Positions 1 through 11,159 of a DNA stretch of 64,000 nucleotides are shown here, in pieces; the stretch's first letter is position 1; the number at the start of each line of letters is the position of its first letter. Origin of the DNA: CAVQMC01 sp963713505. Its GTDB lineage: Bacteria; Bacteroidota; Ignavibacteria; Ignavibacteriales; Ignavibacteriaceae. The translations under genes and the position numbers were made by a program. The DNA lies in assembly GCA_963713505.1 (NCBI GenBank), contig CAVQMC010000007.1, positions 62,001 to 126,000 of the forward strand, given 5' to 3'. A model generated the notes under the pieces. It did no database searches. It was not told the origin of the DNA and saw only the letters and a list, made by a program, of their open reading frames with translations.

Positions 1-1
1 G

Positions 2-1902
2 GAGCTAAAAACAAATTATTTAAAGTCTTATCAAAAAGATATTCAACACTTAAGTTTAACTGCTGAGAATGGCCATGGAACCGGTCTTGATGTAAACACA
101 GGAAAATTAAGAACTGTTAAAATATATGTGCTTGGCGAAGTAAATACTCCCGGCGGATATACCCTTCCTTCATTCTCTACTTCATTTACTGCTTTATATT
201 ACAGCGGCGGACCCACTTTAAATGGATCACTTAGAAATATCCAAGTTTTAAGGCAAGGTAAAGTAATTTCTCAAATTGATTTATATGATTATTTATTAAA
301 CGGAGATAAATCTAAAGATGTTGCTCTGGAAGATGAAGATATAATATTTGTCCCTCCGGTTGGGGAAAGAGCTGCAATTAGTGGTAAAGTATTTAGACCG
401 GCAATTTATGAATTGAAAAAAGGAGAGAAGTTGCAGGATTTAATTAAATATTCCGGCGGATTAAATTTTGACGCATACTTTAATGTTGTGCATGTTGAAA
501 GAGTAATCCCTTTTGCAGAAAGAAGTAATTATGAAAATAATATTTTGAATATAGATTTAAAATATTCCTCAGTTGATGAATTAAATAATAGCCAGTATAA
601 AATTGAAGATGGGGATGTAATTGATATTTCCGGTAGTAAATCAGACTTCCGGAAAATAGAGTAACAATTTCAGGATATGTTAAAAAACCGGGTACCTATG
701 AACTTACTAATAATTCGATGACTGTAAGAGATCTTATATATAAAGCTGATAGTTTAAAGCCTGAAGCATTTTTAGCAAAAGCAGTTTTAATAAGAACATT
801 GTATAACGAAAAGAAAGAAATAATTTCTTTCGATCTGAAAAAAGCACTAGCGGGAGATGAGCAAAATAATTTAGTTCTTCAGAAATCTGGATGAAATTAA
901 AATATATAATGATAAAACATTCTTTCCTACAAAAAGTGTAGAAATTCGCGGGGCAGTAAAAAATCCGGGTATTTATTCTCGATATGAAAATATGACTTTG
1001 ACAGAACTTCTAATTTTGTCAGGAGGACTAACTGATTCGGCAACTACAAAAGGAATTGAAATTACAAGAATGGATACACTTAGCAGCGATGTATATTCCC
1101 ACAAAATTATTGTAGATATACCAAAAAATTATTGGACAAAAGATAAAACAGATGATTTCATTCTCCAGAATTTCGATAGAGTTTTGGTTAAAACAGACCC
1201 TGCAAAAACTTTTGAAAAAACAGTCTCAATACAAGGTGAGGTTGCAATATCCAGGTAGTTATTCAATTTTACATGAAGGAGAAAAAATATACGATTTTAT
1301 TAAAAGAGCCGGCGGATTTAAGAAAACTGCATATAAAGATGGAATTTATGTTAAACGTCATAATAAGTTATTTGAAAAAACACAAAACACAATTGTTCCT
1401 GATAGTTTATTAAATAATTTTAACGGAAGACCTATTGTCAATCAAACATATTTTAGATAAAGAATATTCCGATCGCATTCCAATTATTTGGAAAGATGTT
1501 GAAGAAGATACGAACTCAATTTATAATATAAGTCTAGAGGCAGGCGATGAACTTGTTATTCCTAAAGATCCAAATGTAGTTTATGTATTAGGTGAAGTCG
1601 GAATTCCATCAACAGTTCCGTATAAAAAAGGGTCAAGTCTTTCATATTATATTGAACAATCGGGGGGATATCTAGAGACTTCTTCTAAAGGAGATGAAAT
1701 TGTAATTCAGCCAAACGGCAAAAAATGGTCAACTTCCGGCTGGTTCTTTATCCCAAATCCTGAAATAAAATCCGGTTCTACAATATTTGTACCCGGGAAA
1801 ATGCCTTCCAATACTAATGCGTGGCCGGTTATTAGAGATGTAGTTTCAGTATTAAGTACTTCTGCAGTTTTAATTTTAACAGTAATTAATTTGACAAAAT
1901 GA
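2..1902 (+). pseudogene. SLBB-domain polysaccharide export protein, 5'-truncated and frameshifted
   Basis: The frame is open from base 2, so the beginning of the gene lies outside the window. The product has several SLBB-type modules, each with a V-x-G-x-V-x-x-P-G-x-Y core and an S/A-GG-L motif (for example VLGEVNTPGGY, then YSGGPT; IRGAVKNPGIY, then LSGGLTD; VLGEVGIPSTV, then SGGYLE). The last 20-25 residues form a hydrophobic helix. Proteins of this kind (Wza/capsule export family) form or line the outer-membrane export channel for polysaccharide. The frame is broken about four times, near 655-662, 880-890, 1225-1245 and 1425-1440. Each break is a one-base shift and the protein continues cleanly in another frame, with no internal nonsense codon. 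Its position directly before a Wzz-like gene fits the export role. The family call is secure; whether the gene is really broken or only mis-sequenced is open. Confidence 0.8.
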
Positions 1903-2964
1903 TGGAAAAGTATAGATCAAAAAACTATTATTCCCGAAAATGGCAGCAAAGTAAAACTTCAGGAAAGAGATAAGATTAAATTATTTTTAATAAAATATTC
2001 ACCATACTTTAAATAAAGTTGTGGGATAGAAGATGAAAGCTTTTAAAAATAAACGGAATTATCGCTGTATTATTATTGACAATATTGCTTTTTTTAGTTA
2101 CTCCTTACTATGAAAGCAGTGTAGTTATTCTTCCAAATCTAGGGGGAAGCATGTCGGATCTAGAATGGATTAAGTGATCTTGCATCAATGGCAGGCGTAA
2201 ATATCGGCAATGATACTCCAACTGAAATTTACGAAAATCTCGTTTTAAGTGAGGCGGTTCTTTCGAAAGTAATTTACAGAAAATATAATACCGAGAGTTT
2301 TGATAAACCGGTAAACTTATCGAGTATTTTAAAATTGATCTAGATAATGATCTAAACCCTCAAAAAGCTCAGCGGAAAGCTTTTCTAAAAGCTTATAAAA
2401 TACTTGTGAAAAGTAAAATAGAAACAGATATAGAAAGGCTGACCAAAATATTAACTATTACTATTAATATGCCGGAGTCTCAATTATCTGCGGATGTTGC
2501 CAATGCGGTAGTAGAATCGTTAGATGATTTTATTCAAAATAAAAGAAAAACATTTGCAACTAAACAAAAAGAATATATAGAAAAAAGAATTAATCAAGTA
2601 AAAGATTCTTTGACTGTTGATGAAAACATCTTAAAGAATTTTAGAGATAAGAATAGAATTGTTGATTTATCACCCAATTTATTATTAGAACAGTCCAGAC
2701 TTGAAAGAACCGTACAGATAGAACAAGCAGTATTATATTGAATTGACCAAACAATTGGAAATAGCTAAAATTGATGAGATTAGGGATACTCCAGTGGTAA
2801 ATTATAGGGAGGCCGCAAAAGATCCTATTAAGAAAGCAGGTCCTCCTCGAACCAAGATTTTTGTAATATTTTTATTTTTAAGTCTATTGTCTTCCTCTGC
2901 GTATTATATATTCAAACCCAAATTAAATATGTATTGGGATCTGATTAAAGCCAAGAATAAATAA
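1899..2964 (+). pseudogene. Wzz-type chain-length determinant protein, frameshifted
   Basis: An ATG overlaps the stop of the SLBB gene (ATGA). The reassembled product has an N-terminal transmembrane helix (IIAVLLLTILLFLVTPYY), a coiled-coil periplasmic region, the C-terminal signature E-L-T-K-Q-L-E-I-A-K-I followed by a proline-rich D-P-x-x-x-x-x-P-P-R stretch, and a final transmembrane helix. That is the layout of Wzz/GNVR co-polymerases, which set polysaccharide chain length in the inner membrane. No Walker-type tyrosine kinase domain follows. The frame is broken about six times: near 1910, 2015, 2045, 2165-2185, 2325 and 2736. The longest intact piece is 2406-2741. Around 2736, removing one T restores V-Y-I-E-L-T-K, the expected family motif, which supports an indel rather than two genes. 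Confidence 0.75.
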
Positions 2965-2993
2965 ATTTACTAATTCCGAATTTTAAAAATCTA

Positions 2994-4535
2994 ATGCCTT
3001 CCGAATTAACTTCAAAAACAGTTCATGGATTAAAGTGGAGCTATACCAGCACAATAACTAACGCAGTTTTACAGATTGGTTATACAGCTGTTATGGCTAG
3101 ACTGCTTGAACCAAAAGCATTTGGTTTAGTTGCAATGGGTGTTGTTATATTAAGATTTGGAAGTTACTTTGCACAAATGGGCATGGGCCAGGCAATAATT
3201 CAGAAAAAAAATATTTCTCAAAGAGATATAAGGTCAGCGTTTACCTCATCGGTTATTATTAGTCTTCTTTTTTTCTTTACAGCTTATATACTTGCACCAT
3301 ACTCTTTACTGATCTTTAATGATAATAAGCTTGTCCCGATTATAAGACTAATGTCATTGTCATTTGTTTTAACCGGGCTTTCCACAACTTCTCTTGCATT
3401 AATTAGAAGAGAACTCAAATTTAAATCATTAGCAATAATAGAAATTACATCATATATTCTTGGTTATGTTGTTGTAGGTATTTTTTCAGCTCTTTCAGGG
3501 TTCGGAGTCTGGAGTTTGGTTTTTGCTTCGTTAATGCAAGCTTTTGTATCAGCTGTATTATCTTATGCGGTAGTTAGGCATAATTTAAGATTATTATTTA
3601 ATTGGAAGCAATATAAACCGCTTTTATCTTTTGGCAGCAAAATCAGCGGCATAACTTTTTTCCAATTTATAGGGGCAAATCTTGATACTCTTTTAATTGG
3701 AAAATTAAGTGGTCCAATTTCTCTTGGAATATATAATAGAACTTCCATGCTTGTAAATCTACCGGGGCAGTATCTGTTTGTTTCACTTAGTAAAGTTTTA
3801 TTTCCTGCTTTCAGTCAGATTCAATCAGATTCGAAAAAATTGAATTTTATATACTTAAATAGTCTGATTCTTCTAAGCGTAATATTAATACCTGTAACTT
3901 TGGGATTAATTCCACTAGCGAAGAATATAGTCTTAATTCTTCTCGGTACAAAATGGATCCAAGCTTTTCCAATATTCCGGATTTTAATATTTACTGTTGT
4001 TTTTGCTGCTATTGTTAATCTTTCGGGCAGTATGTTCCAGGCAGCAGGTAAACTTAAAGGAATGTTTATTATTGAAGTAATAAATTTTATTACACTAGGA
4101 GTATTGTTAGTTACCTTATCAAAATTTGGTTTAATTGGATTTGCATTTGCGGTAATGGTTAGTCGTTTTATAAGGTTTTCACTTTATATGCTTGTTGTAA
4201 ATAAAAGTTTTGGAATTTCATTCGGTAGAATATTTAAAGTGATTAGTGTAAATATTATTTCAGGCTTAATGATTTCCGGAGTTCTTACACTTGTGACAAT
4301 ATTGTTAAGCAATACTAATTATTATTTAACTTTTATTATCCAGGCAATTACTTTTATTTTAATATATACATTTTTCTTCAAAAAAATAGCACTTAAGTAT
4401 TTTAATAAAGAATTACACTACTCGTTTAACCTAACTTCAGAACTCTTCAAAAAAAGTACTTTTATTTCCAAAATATTCTCTTATCTGAATAAAAAAGCAT
4501 TTCCTGAAGATATTGCAATTGTTGGGGAACAATAA
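2994..4535 (+). CDS. Polysaccharide flippase, MOP/PST family (Wzx-like)
   Basis: This 513-aa protein is almost entirely hydrophobic helices (about 12-14), with the N-terminal pattern T-x-x-G-L-K-W-x-x-x-x-x-x-x-x-x-x-L-Q and A-R-L-L-x-P-x-x-F-G-L-V typical of PST-family lipopolysaccharide flippases. Such proteins move undecaprenyl-linked repeat units across the inner membrane. A short polar tail follows the last helix. The gene is intact, unlike both neighbours upstream and the polymerase gene downstream, and sits between the chain-length gene and the glycosyltransferases, as in Wzx/Wzy loci. The substrate cannot be read from sequence. Confidence 0.88.
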   Translation: MPSELTSKTVHGLKWSYTSTITNAVLQIGYTAVMARLLEPKAFGLVAMGVVILRFGSYFAQMGMGQAIIQKKNISQRDIRSAFTSSVIISLLFFFTAYILAPYSLLIFNDNKLVPIIRLMSLSFVLTGLSTTSLALIRRELKFKSLAIIEITSYILGYVVVGIFSALSGFGVWSLVFASLMQAFVSAVLSYAVVRHNLRLLFNWKQYKPLLSFGSKISGITFFQFIGANLDTLLIGKLSGPISLGIYNRTSMLVNLPGQYLFVSLSKVLFPAFSQIQSDSKKLNFIYLNSLILLSVILIPVTLGLIPLAKNIVLILLGTKWIQAFPIFRILIFTVVFAAIVNLSGSMFQAAGKLKGMFIIEVINFITLGVLLVTLSKFGLIGFAFAVMVSRFIRFSLYMLVVNKSFGISFGRIFKVISVNIISGLMISGVLTLVTILLSNTNYYLTFIIQAITFILIYTFFFKKIALKYFNKELHYSFNLTSELFKKSTFISKIFSYLNKKAFPEDIAIVGEQ

Positions 4536-4547
4536 AAAGCCGATGAT

Positions 4548-5600
4548 ATGAAGATTTTATTAATGTTAAATGAACATACTGCAGGTGCACACGATGATGT
4601 TTACAATGCTTTAGGTGAATGTATCAACTCAGGCGAAATTGATTCATTTTATGTATATCCGTTTTTGCAAAAAGTTAATAATGGCTTAAGCTCACAAAAA
4701 ATTAATAATGAAATTGTACAAGTTGCAGAAGATTTTCAGCCTGATTTGATCTTATGGTCCCATACAATAAAATTGAAAATATCCAGTGAAACGATAGAAA
4801 AATTGAAGTCACTTTCTTCTAAGCCTCAAATGGGATACTGGGACGGAGATATTTACGAATCTCCATTCAAACCTCTGCCAGCCAATGTTTCAAATCTTGC
4901 GAAAAACTGTGATGTTGTCTTCTGTCAGGAATTTGGGAAAATGACAAACTTATTGAAAGATAAAGGATGTAAAGATATTCGATATGTTCCTGCGGCAACT
5001 GATTCCGATAGATTCAATAGAGAAAACACCAGTGTAAATAAGGAATATGATGTTGTACTTATTGGAAATAATGTAATTAATAAACTTCCCTGGAAACGGA
5101 TGCCGGGTGCGGTTTATAGAAAAAAATTAATTGAATATTTCTATAAAAAACTTGGGGATAGATTTGCAGTTTTCGGCAGCGGATGGAAAGGTGAATATGC
5201 AAAAGGTCCTGTTAATTTTGTAGATCAAACCAAAGTTTATCAAAAAAGCAGACTAGCGTTAGGTGTTAATAATTTACATTCGGATTTCTATTTTTCTAAT
5301 CGTCTCCCGATTGCTTTAACAAGCGGAGTCCCGCTTCTTTATAATTATGAAAATGGGCTCGAAAAGCTTTTTCCCCAAAATATTATAACCTTTTTTAATT
5401 CAGTTGAAGATGCATGGACTAAGACAAAAAATTTGCTTGAAAAAAACGATAATGAATTAAATAAGATCGGTTCGGAAGCAAAACAATTTGCTCTGGAGAA
5501 TTTTAGCATGAAGAATAATTTTTCTTACATGATACAAGTTTTAAAAAATAATTTTTCTTTACAACCAGCAAAGATTGAAAATCCTTGGATACAGAATTAA
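4548..5600 (+). CDS. CgeB-like glycosyltransferase (GT-B fold)
   Basis: This 350-aa protein has a short N-terminal Rossmann-like half (residues 1-150) and a C-terminal half with the CgeB/GT4-like pattern: N-R-L-P-I-A-L-T-S-G-V-P-L-L-Y-N at about residues 250-265, then F-N-S-V-E-D-A and a terminal helical stretch. Spore-maturation CgeB-like proteins are soluble glycosyltransferases common in polysaccharide loci; donor and acceptor are unknown. The conserved core S-x-R-x-x-x-A-L-x-x-G-x-P stands in place of the usual E-G-F-G donor-binding motif of GT4 enzymes. The gene follows the flippase by 12 bases and overlaps the start of the polymerase gene. It is intact. Confidence 0.7.
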   Translation: MKILLMLNEHTAGAHDDVYNALGECINSGEIDSFYVYPFLQKVNNGLSSQKINNEIVQVAEDFQPDLILWSHTIKLKISSETIEKLKSLSSKPQMGYWDGDIYESPFKPLPANVSNLAKNCDVVFCQEFGKMTNLLKDKGCKDIRYVPAATDSDRFNRENTSVNKEYDVVLIGNNVINKLPWKRMPGAVYRKKLIEYFYKKLGDRFAVFGSGWKGEYAKGPVNFVDQTKVYQKSRLALGVNNLHSDFYFSNRLPIALTSGVPLLYNYENGLEKLFPQNIITFFNSVEDAWTKTKNLLEKNDNELNKIGSEAKQFALENFSMKNNFSYMIQVLKNNFSLQPAKIENPWIQN

Positions 5601-6807
5601 ATAATTACAAATCCATTAATATTATTCTTGAATTAACTGCAGTTTATTGTTTCCTGGAATCATATATCGGCGATTATTTCTGGAAAGGATTTTATGCAAT
5701 CTCTGCCAGGGTATATGTTCTTATATTTGTTTGGCTGGGTATAATGTTCTTGTTAAACGGAAACGATCTAAAAGTTTCAAGCCAAATATTTATATTATTT
5801 TTTTATTGCATGTGTTGCTTCGTTTTTGATTAATTTTTCAGGATTAACAGGAATTAATATTTTATATTAAAATTTATTTATTTCCTTTTTTTATACTTTA
5901 TTGGGTCAAACAAGCTAATTCAGTCCGCTTATTAAAAATAGTAGTGGTTTTGTTTCTGATAAATATTTTATTAAATGTCGGCTGGCTTTTACACTTAAAT
6001 CCCTTTCCGAATGCATATAAAAATACTTTGGATGATTTTGCAATTGGTACTGTCGGTACAGCTTTTTTTGCTTTTATATCTATTCTATTTATTCTTTATG
6101 GATATATTTATAAAAAGAAATTGTTTATGTTTTTTTCCGGCTTTGCTTTATTAATGAGTAATTCATTAGCATTATTTGGAATTTTTATTCCGGTTATAAT
6201 ATCGGCAACAAAATTTAAAATAAAATATTATATCCTATTATTGTTTATAACCTTATCTCTGGTAATTTCATTTATTTATTTAATGCCTGATGTATATAAG
6301 TTCACAGTTAATAGGCTTGAGATAGTTAGTGACTTAAGATTTGCCAAATTCGAGCTTTATACTGAAATGTATGAAAGTTTTGCAAAACATCCGCTTAAAC
6401 TTATTATTCGGCTTTGGTCCCGGCGAAAGATCAAGCTTAGCTTCAGAACAGACCAATTCAAAGTTCTACAATAATAACATTACTTATTTCAGTGATAAAT
6501 ACTATGTTGAAGGCGGTTCTGTTATGGATAAATATTATTCAGGAATTGCATCTATTCTATGGGAAACAGGAATTGCTGGATTGATATGTTTGTTCTTATT
6601 ATTTAAAAATTCTTAATTGATGTGAACTTTACGAAAAGGGAGAAAAGATTAAATATTGCATTCATGGTTTTGTTCTTTTTGTGGTCATTTGTAATGGACA
6701 CATTCAGAAACGCAAATCTGAGTCTACTTTATATAATATTGGCCGGTATTTTAAGTAACGGAATAGAATCGCAGGTATCAAGATTAAAAGCAAAATCGTC
6801 CGGATAA
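5585..6807 (+). pseudogene. O-antigen polymerase/ligase-like membrane protein (Wzy-like), frameshifted
   Basis: A TTG start at 5585 overlaps the end of the preceding gene. The pieces 5585-5833, about 5881-6474, 6341-6616 and 6622-6807 together give about 400 residues, mostly transmembrane helices, with a long loop carrying F-G-F-G-P-G-E-R and D-N-x-Y-like positions before the last helices. This is the usual layout of Wzy polymerases and O-antigen ligases, which are poorly conserved. The frame is broken near 5800-5880, 6410 and 6615. Each piece stays open and hydrophobic, so the damage is recent or technical. The assignment rests on topology and on its place in a Wzx locus. Confidence 0.6.
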
Positions 6808-6855
6808 GGAAAATAATATTGTAATATCTCCTGCAGAATTAGGGATGAATTAAGA

Positions 6856-8010
6856 TTGAAAAAAACTATTTTATATTTTCAGCATAGCGGAAATCTCGGC
6901 GGAGCTCCTAAAAGTCTTCAAACTTTATTAAAAGAAGTTGATCGGAAATTATATGATCCTTATTTGTTTGTTATTAATGATGGACCGGCAATTCCGTTAT
7001 TTAAAGATTTAGGACTACCTGTAATTGTTGATAAAAAAATTCATCGATTTATGGGCACTGAAATGTCGGGAATGAATCTAAAATTGTTTATAAAAAATAT
7101 TCTGGGAGTGCTGCCAACTTACTTCAAAACAAAACAAATTATAAAAAAATACAATCCTGCTATTATTCATTTGAATACAACATGCATGTTCATTTCGGCA
7201 ATGGCTGCAAAAAAAACAAATCCCAAAATAAAAATAATATCACATGTTAGGGAACCGCTATTAAAGTCCTTTGCAGGGAAAATATTGAAGTACATGAATA
7301 ATAAATATGTAGATTACTTTATTCCAATAAGTAAATATGATGAATCTACTATTAAACAATTTAATAATTCCGAAGTTATTTATAATCCCGTAGATTTTGA
7401 AGAATTTAATAAAGATGTAAAAGAATCTGATTTTAGAAAAGAATTTAATATTTCTGATGAAGATATATTGGTTTCTTATCTTGGCAGAATTGTTCCGCAG
7501 AATGGAATTGATATCTTAATTGAGTCAGCAAACATGCTTCGAAAAGTAAAAAACATAAAATTTGCGGTTATTGGTTTTAATGATGAAAAGGATGATGGGT
7601 TTCAGAACTATATTAGAAGTAAATCTAAACTCGAATCCCAATGTGCATGTTAATAGAATTTAGAAAAGATATTCCTTCAATAATAAATTCATCTGATATC
7701 ATCGTATTCCCATCCGTTGTTCCGCATTTTGCAAGATCTATAATAGAAGCCGGAGCTATGGCTAAACCAAGTATAGCATCAAATATCGGGGGACCGGATG
7801 AATTAATAATCAATGGCGAAACAGGATTACTTGTTCCGCCCGGGTAATTCCAAAGTTCTTGCGGATGCAATTAAATTTTTAGCTGATGATAAAGATCTTA
7901 GAATTACAATGGGACAGAAAGCGTTCGATTTAGCAAAAGAAAATTATGATTCCAAAGTAAATGCAAAAAAAGTTTTTAAAATTTATGAGATGATAAGTGA
8001 TAATGTATAA
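6856..8010 (+). pseudogene. GT4-family glycosyltransferase, frameshifted twice
   Basis: A TTG start gives an N-terminus (K-T-I-L-Y-F-Q-H-S-G-N-L-G-G-A-P-K-S-L) typical of retaining GT4 glycosyltransferases, where the G-G-A loop contacts the donor. The C-terminal half has Y-L-G-R-I-V-P-Q-N-G-I-D-I-L, then A-R-S-I-I-E-A-G-A-M-A-K-P, the E-x7-E-like donor motif, and G-G-P-D-E-L-I-I-N-G-E-T-G-L-L-V-P-P-G. The reading frame shifts near 7640 and again near 7845. After both shifts the family motifs continue without a gap, giving about 384 residues, which is normal for GT4. The enzyme would add one sugar to the lipid-linked repeat unit. Confidence 0.75.
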
Positions 8011-8639
8011 AATTACAAATAGACTATTGAATTATTTATTCAAATTGTCAGGGAAAATGAAATGCATTTTGTATAATATAAAATTGGGTAAAAATGTTTC
8101 GATTGTTGGTAATCCAATTATTTCCCGTTCTAAAAATGATTTAATAAAAATTGGTGAAAATTCTTCTTTAATTTCAAAATCAAGATTTACTGCCTTGGGT
8201 GTTAACAAGCCAGTAGTGCTTAGAACATTATATCCAAATGCTAAAATAATTATTGGGAAAAATTGCGGTTTAAGCGGTACGGTAATTTGCAGTGCAGTAA
8301 AAGTTGAAATAGGAAATCATTGTTTAGATTGGTGCGGATGTAACAATTGCCGACACTGACTTTCATTCGATATCGCCGGAGAACAGAAGATATGAAAGAA
8401 GAAAAGAAAAAATAAATCATGGGAAAATAAAAATCGGGAATAATGTTTTTATTGGCACTAAATCGGTTGTGATGAAAAATGTAGAAATTGGAGATAATTC
8501 TGTTATTGGTGCCGGAAGTGTTGTTACGAAATCGATTCCCTCTAATGTTATTGCCGCAGGTAATCCTGCTGTTGTAGTAAAATCATTAATTAAAAAAGAA
8601 GAAAATTATGATCTGGATTTGCATACCTGTTCACAATAA
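8003..8639 (+). CDS. Hexapeptide-repeat acyltransferase, frameshifted once
   Basis: An ATG at 8003 overlaps the end of the upstream glycosyltransferase. A GTG at 7997 is the alternative start. The product shows left-handed beta-helix hexads such as I-I-I-G-K-N, V-E-I-G-N-H, I-K-I-G-N-N and V-E-I-G-D-N-S-V-I-G-A-G-S-V-V-T, then A-A-G-N-P-A, the usual end of WbbJ/NodL/LacA-type O-acetyltransferases that use acetyl-CoA. The frame shifts near 8335-8345. After the shift it runs I-G-A-D-V-T-I-A-D-T-D-F-H, where the H of D-F-H matches the usual active-site region. It probably acetylates a sugar of the surface polysaccharide. Confidence 0.75.
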
Positions 8640-9470
8640 TATTTCAATTTCACTATTAGGTTGTCTTGAATCTATCGAAAACAAACCTATACAAATTATA
8701 AAATTATTGTTTGTGATGATGGAAGTACTGATAGCACTTCCGAATTTATTAAGGATAAATTTCCTAATGTAAAACTGTTAAAGGGTGATGGTAATTTGTG
8801 GTGGGCCGGTGCAATAAATAAATGTTTGCAGTATGTAATAGATAACGGAAAAGATGCTGATTTTGTCCTTATTAAATAATGATCTAAAATTGAAAGAGGA
8901 TTATCTGCAAAATATAATTAATTCGTAAAACCAAATGAAATGATTGGCTCGATTGCTGTTGATATAAATAATGAGAAAAATGTTGTATATGCCGGAGAAT
9001 ATTTGGGGAAATTCTCCGCTAAGTTCTTTAATGATACATAGAAAATTTAACAAGTATAATAAACTAAATGAATGGGAAACAGATTTGCTAACCGGAAGAG
9101 GAACTCATTTTTCCCAAAAGTTTAATAAATAAAATCGGTTTTATGCAGAATAGTTCAATGCCTCAGTACGGAGCTGATGTTGAGTATTCGGTTCGAGCAA
9201 AAAAAGGCGGTTTAAAACTTAAAATTTATAAAAACGTTAAAGTCTATTCTTATGTAGACAACACTGGAAAAGCGTTCGATATATAAGAAAAGTAATATAA
9301 AAGATTTTGTTACTTCATTTTTCACTTTACGATCGCCAAATTATTACAAAAGCCGTTACTATTTTGCAAAAGCTTATACTCCTGCTTTTTGGCTGCCTGT
9401 TTTTTTATCCATACAATTTTTAAGAATTACAGCAGGTTTTATTAAGAGGAATTTCTTAAGACTCTCCTAA
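8608..9470 (+). pseudogene. GT2-family glycosyltransferase, heavily frameshifted
   Basis: The start ATG at 8608 overlaps the acyltransferase gene. The fragments read W-I-C-I-P-V-H-N-N at the start, then C-D-D-G-S-T-D-S-T, then G-N-L-W-W-A-G-A-I-N, V-L-I and L-N-N-D-L, the DxD-like site, and later Q-Y-G-A-D-V-E-Y-S-V-R. This is a rhamnosyl- or similar GT2 transferase. Frame changes occur near 8680, 8872, 8925, 9040, 9110 and 9285, about one per 140 bases, the highest density in the window. Each fragment remains recognisable. Confidence 0.65.
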
Positions 9471-9504
9471 CCAAATTAATTTTTATAAACATATTTAAAA
9501 CAAG

Positions 9505-10349
9505 TTGAATAATTTAAAAAACGATATTATTGTAAGCGTTTTAATGCCGGCAAGAAATGAAGAGAAATTTATAAGCCGTGCTATTGAATCTGTACTTAAT
9601 CAGACCCATAAAAATATTGAGCTGCTCATCATAAATGATGCTTCAACAGACAGGACAGCAGAAATTGTAAAGAAATATTCGTTATCTGATAAAAGACTGA
9701 AGTATTTAATGGGAGAAGGTAAAGGGGTAGCTAAAGCTAGAAATATCTTACAATCAGAAGCCAGAGGTCATTTTTTGATTAATGCCGACGCAGATGATTT
9801 TTGTAAACTTCAAAGAATTGAGAAAATGGTTGATCTTGCCTTAAAAATAGGTGAACCGTGTCTGGTAGGTAGTGCATTTGACATTTACAAAAACAATAAA
9901 TTTTTAAGAGTAGAAACTTTTCCGGCGAGGCACGCTGAAATAAAAAACAGATTAAATACAAAATTCAATCGCTATGCAATTTCTGCTGGACAATTATTAG
10001 GATCGGCCGAATTATTTAAAAATAATCCGGTTAACAATAAATATAAAATCATGTCTGACTGGGATCAATTTTTAAGAATGCAGGAAAATCCGGATGTGAA
10101 ATTGGGAAATGTCAGTGAGTCTTTATATATCTATTATTTAAATTCAGGCAGTATGACATCTGAAAAAATTTGAAAGATCTCTTATATTCTGCTTTTTTAA
10201 GAGACAGCGAGATGAGAAGAAAAAAAGGACTGGCAGAATTTAGTGATTTCAAAGAATATCTAGATAATTTTTGGAAAACTCCACCCTCGCTTTTTATTAA
10301 TTCGTTTTTTATCGGTGCAAAATATTTACAACAATTTCGAAGTTATTAA
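9505..10349 (+). CDS. GT2-family glycosyltransferase, one late frameshift
   Basis: A TTG start gives a GT-A fold enzyme: V-S-V-L-M-P-A-R-N-E-E at residues 11-21, then I-I-N-D-A-S-T-D and N-A-D-A-D-D, the divalent-metal D-x-D site. Residue S-D-W-D near 190 is typical of the acceptor-side E/D-D position. The frame breaks near 10165-10172, in a run of A then T; restoring it adds about 59 residues and ends at 10349, two bases before the next gene. It is a plausible inverting sugar transferase of the polysaccharide locus. Confidence 0.75.
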
Positions 10350-10351
10350 AT

Positions 10352-11125
10352 ATGCAAAACATCAAAATATTTGGGATTAAAATAGATCTTACGAATTCTC
10401 AAGAAATTTTAAATGAAATTAAATATGATGCTCAATCAAATCAAAAATGTTTGATTGCTAATGTAAATATTAATGCAATGAATATTGCGTACACAAATTT
10501 AAAAATGAAAAATTTTTTAAATAGTGCTAAAATAAATTTTGTCGATGGTGATGGCGTTAATCTCGGGGCAAAGATTTTAAATCTGCCTGCTGGTCCAAAA
10601 GTAACTTATGATTGGTGGATATGGGAACTTGCTAAATTTTCCGAAAAAAATGATTTAAGCTGGTATATTCTTGGAGCAAAACATAGTTCGTTACAAAAAG
10701 CTGTCAATAAATTAAAAAATAAATTTCCAAATTTAATTATTGCAGGTTATCATGATGGGTACTTCAATAAGAATGGAAAAGAAAACGAAACTATTATAAA
10801 TGAAATTAATTATTGTAAGCCTAATATTCTTTTGATGGCAATGGGAATGCCGATGCAGGAAGAATGGCTATATGATAATTGGAATAAAATAAATATCAAT
10901 ACAGCTTTAACCGGTGGTGCTGTAGTTGATTATATTTCCGGAGATTTTAAATCAACCCCTAAAATTTTCCGAAAATTAAAATTAGAATGGTTTTTTAGAT
11001 TTTTGCAGAAACCCAAATATTTATTTAAAAGATATTTCTTGGGAAATCCATTATTTGTTTTCAGGGTATTGTTAGAAAAATATCAGACGATTAAATCTAA
11101 CAGAAAACCGATATTGGTTAAATAA
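10352..11125 (+). CDS. WecG/TagA/CpsF-family glycosyltransferase (GT26)
   Basis: This 257-aa protein matches the GT26 family in length and motifs: V-N-I-N-A-M-N near residue 35, V-D-G-D-G-V-N-L-G-A near 67-76, Y-I-L-G-A and L-M-A-M-G-M-P-M-Q-E near 160-170. These membrane-associated enzymes transfer an N-acetylmannosaminuronate- or ManNAc-type sugar to polyprenyl-diphospho-GlcNAc or a similar primed lipid. The gene is intact and lies directly before the priming sugar phosphotransferase, so it is a good candidate for the second sugar of the repeat unit. Everything upstream back to 5585 shows frameshifts; this gene marks where they stop. Confidence 0.88.
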   Translation: MQNIKIFGIKIDLTNSQEILNEIKYDAQSNQKCLIANVNINAMNIAYTNLKMKNFLNSAKINFVDGDGVNLGAKILNLPAGPKVTYDWWIWELAKFSEKNDLSWYILGAKHSSLQKAVNKLKNKFPNLIIAGYHDGYFNKNGKENETIINEINYCKPNILLMAMGMPMQEEWLYDNWNKININTALTGGAVVDYISGDFKSTPKIFRKLKLEWFFRFLQKPKYLFKRYFLGNPLFVFRVLLEKYQTIKSNRKPILVK

Positions 11126-11159
11126 TTAAACTTTGTAAAAATAAATTGTAGTTATTGCC

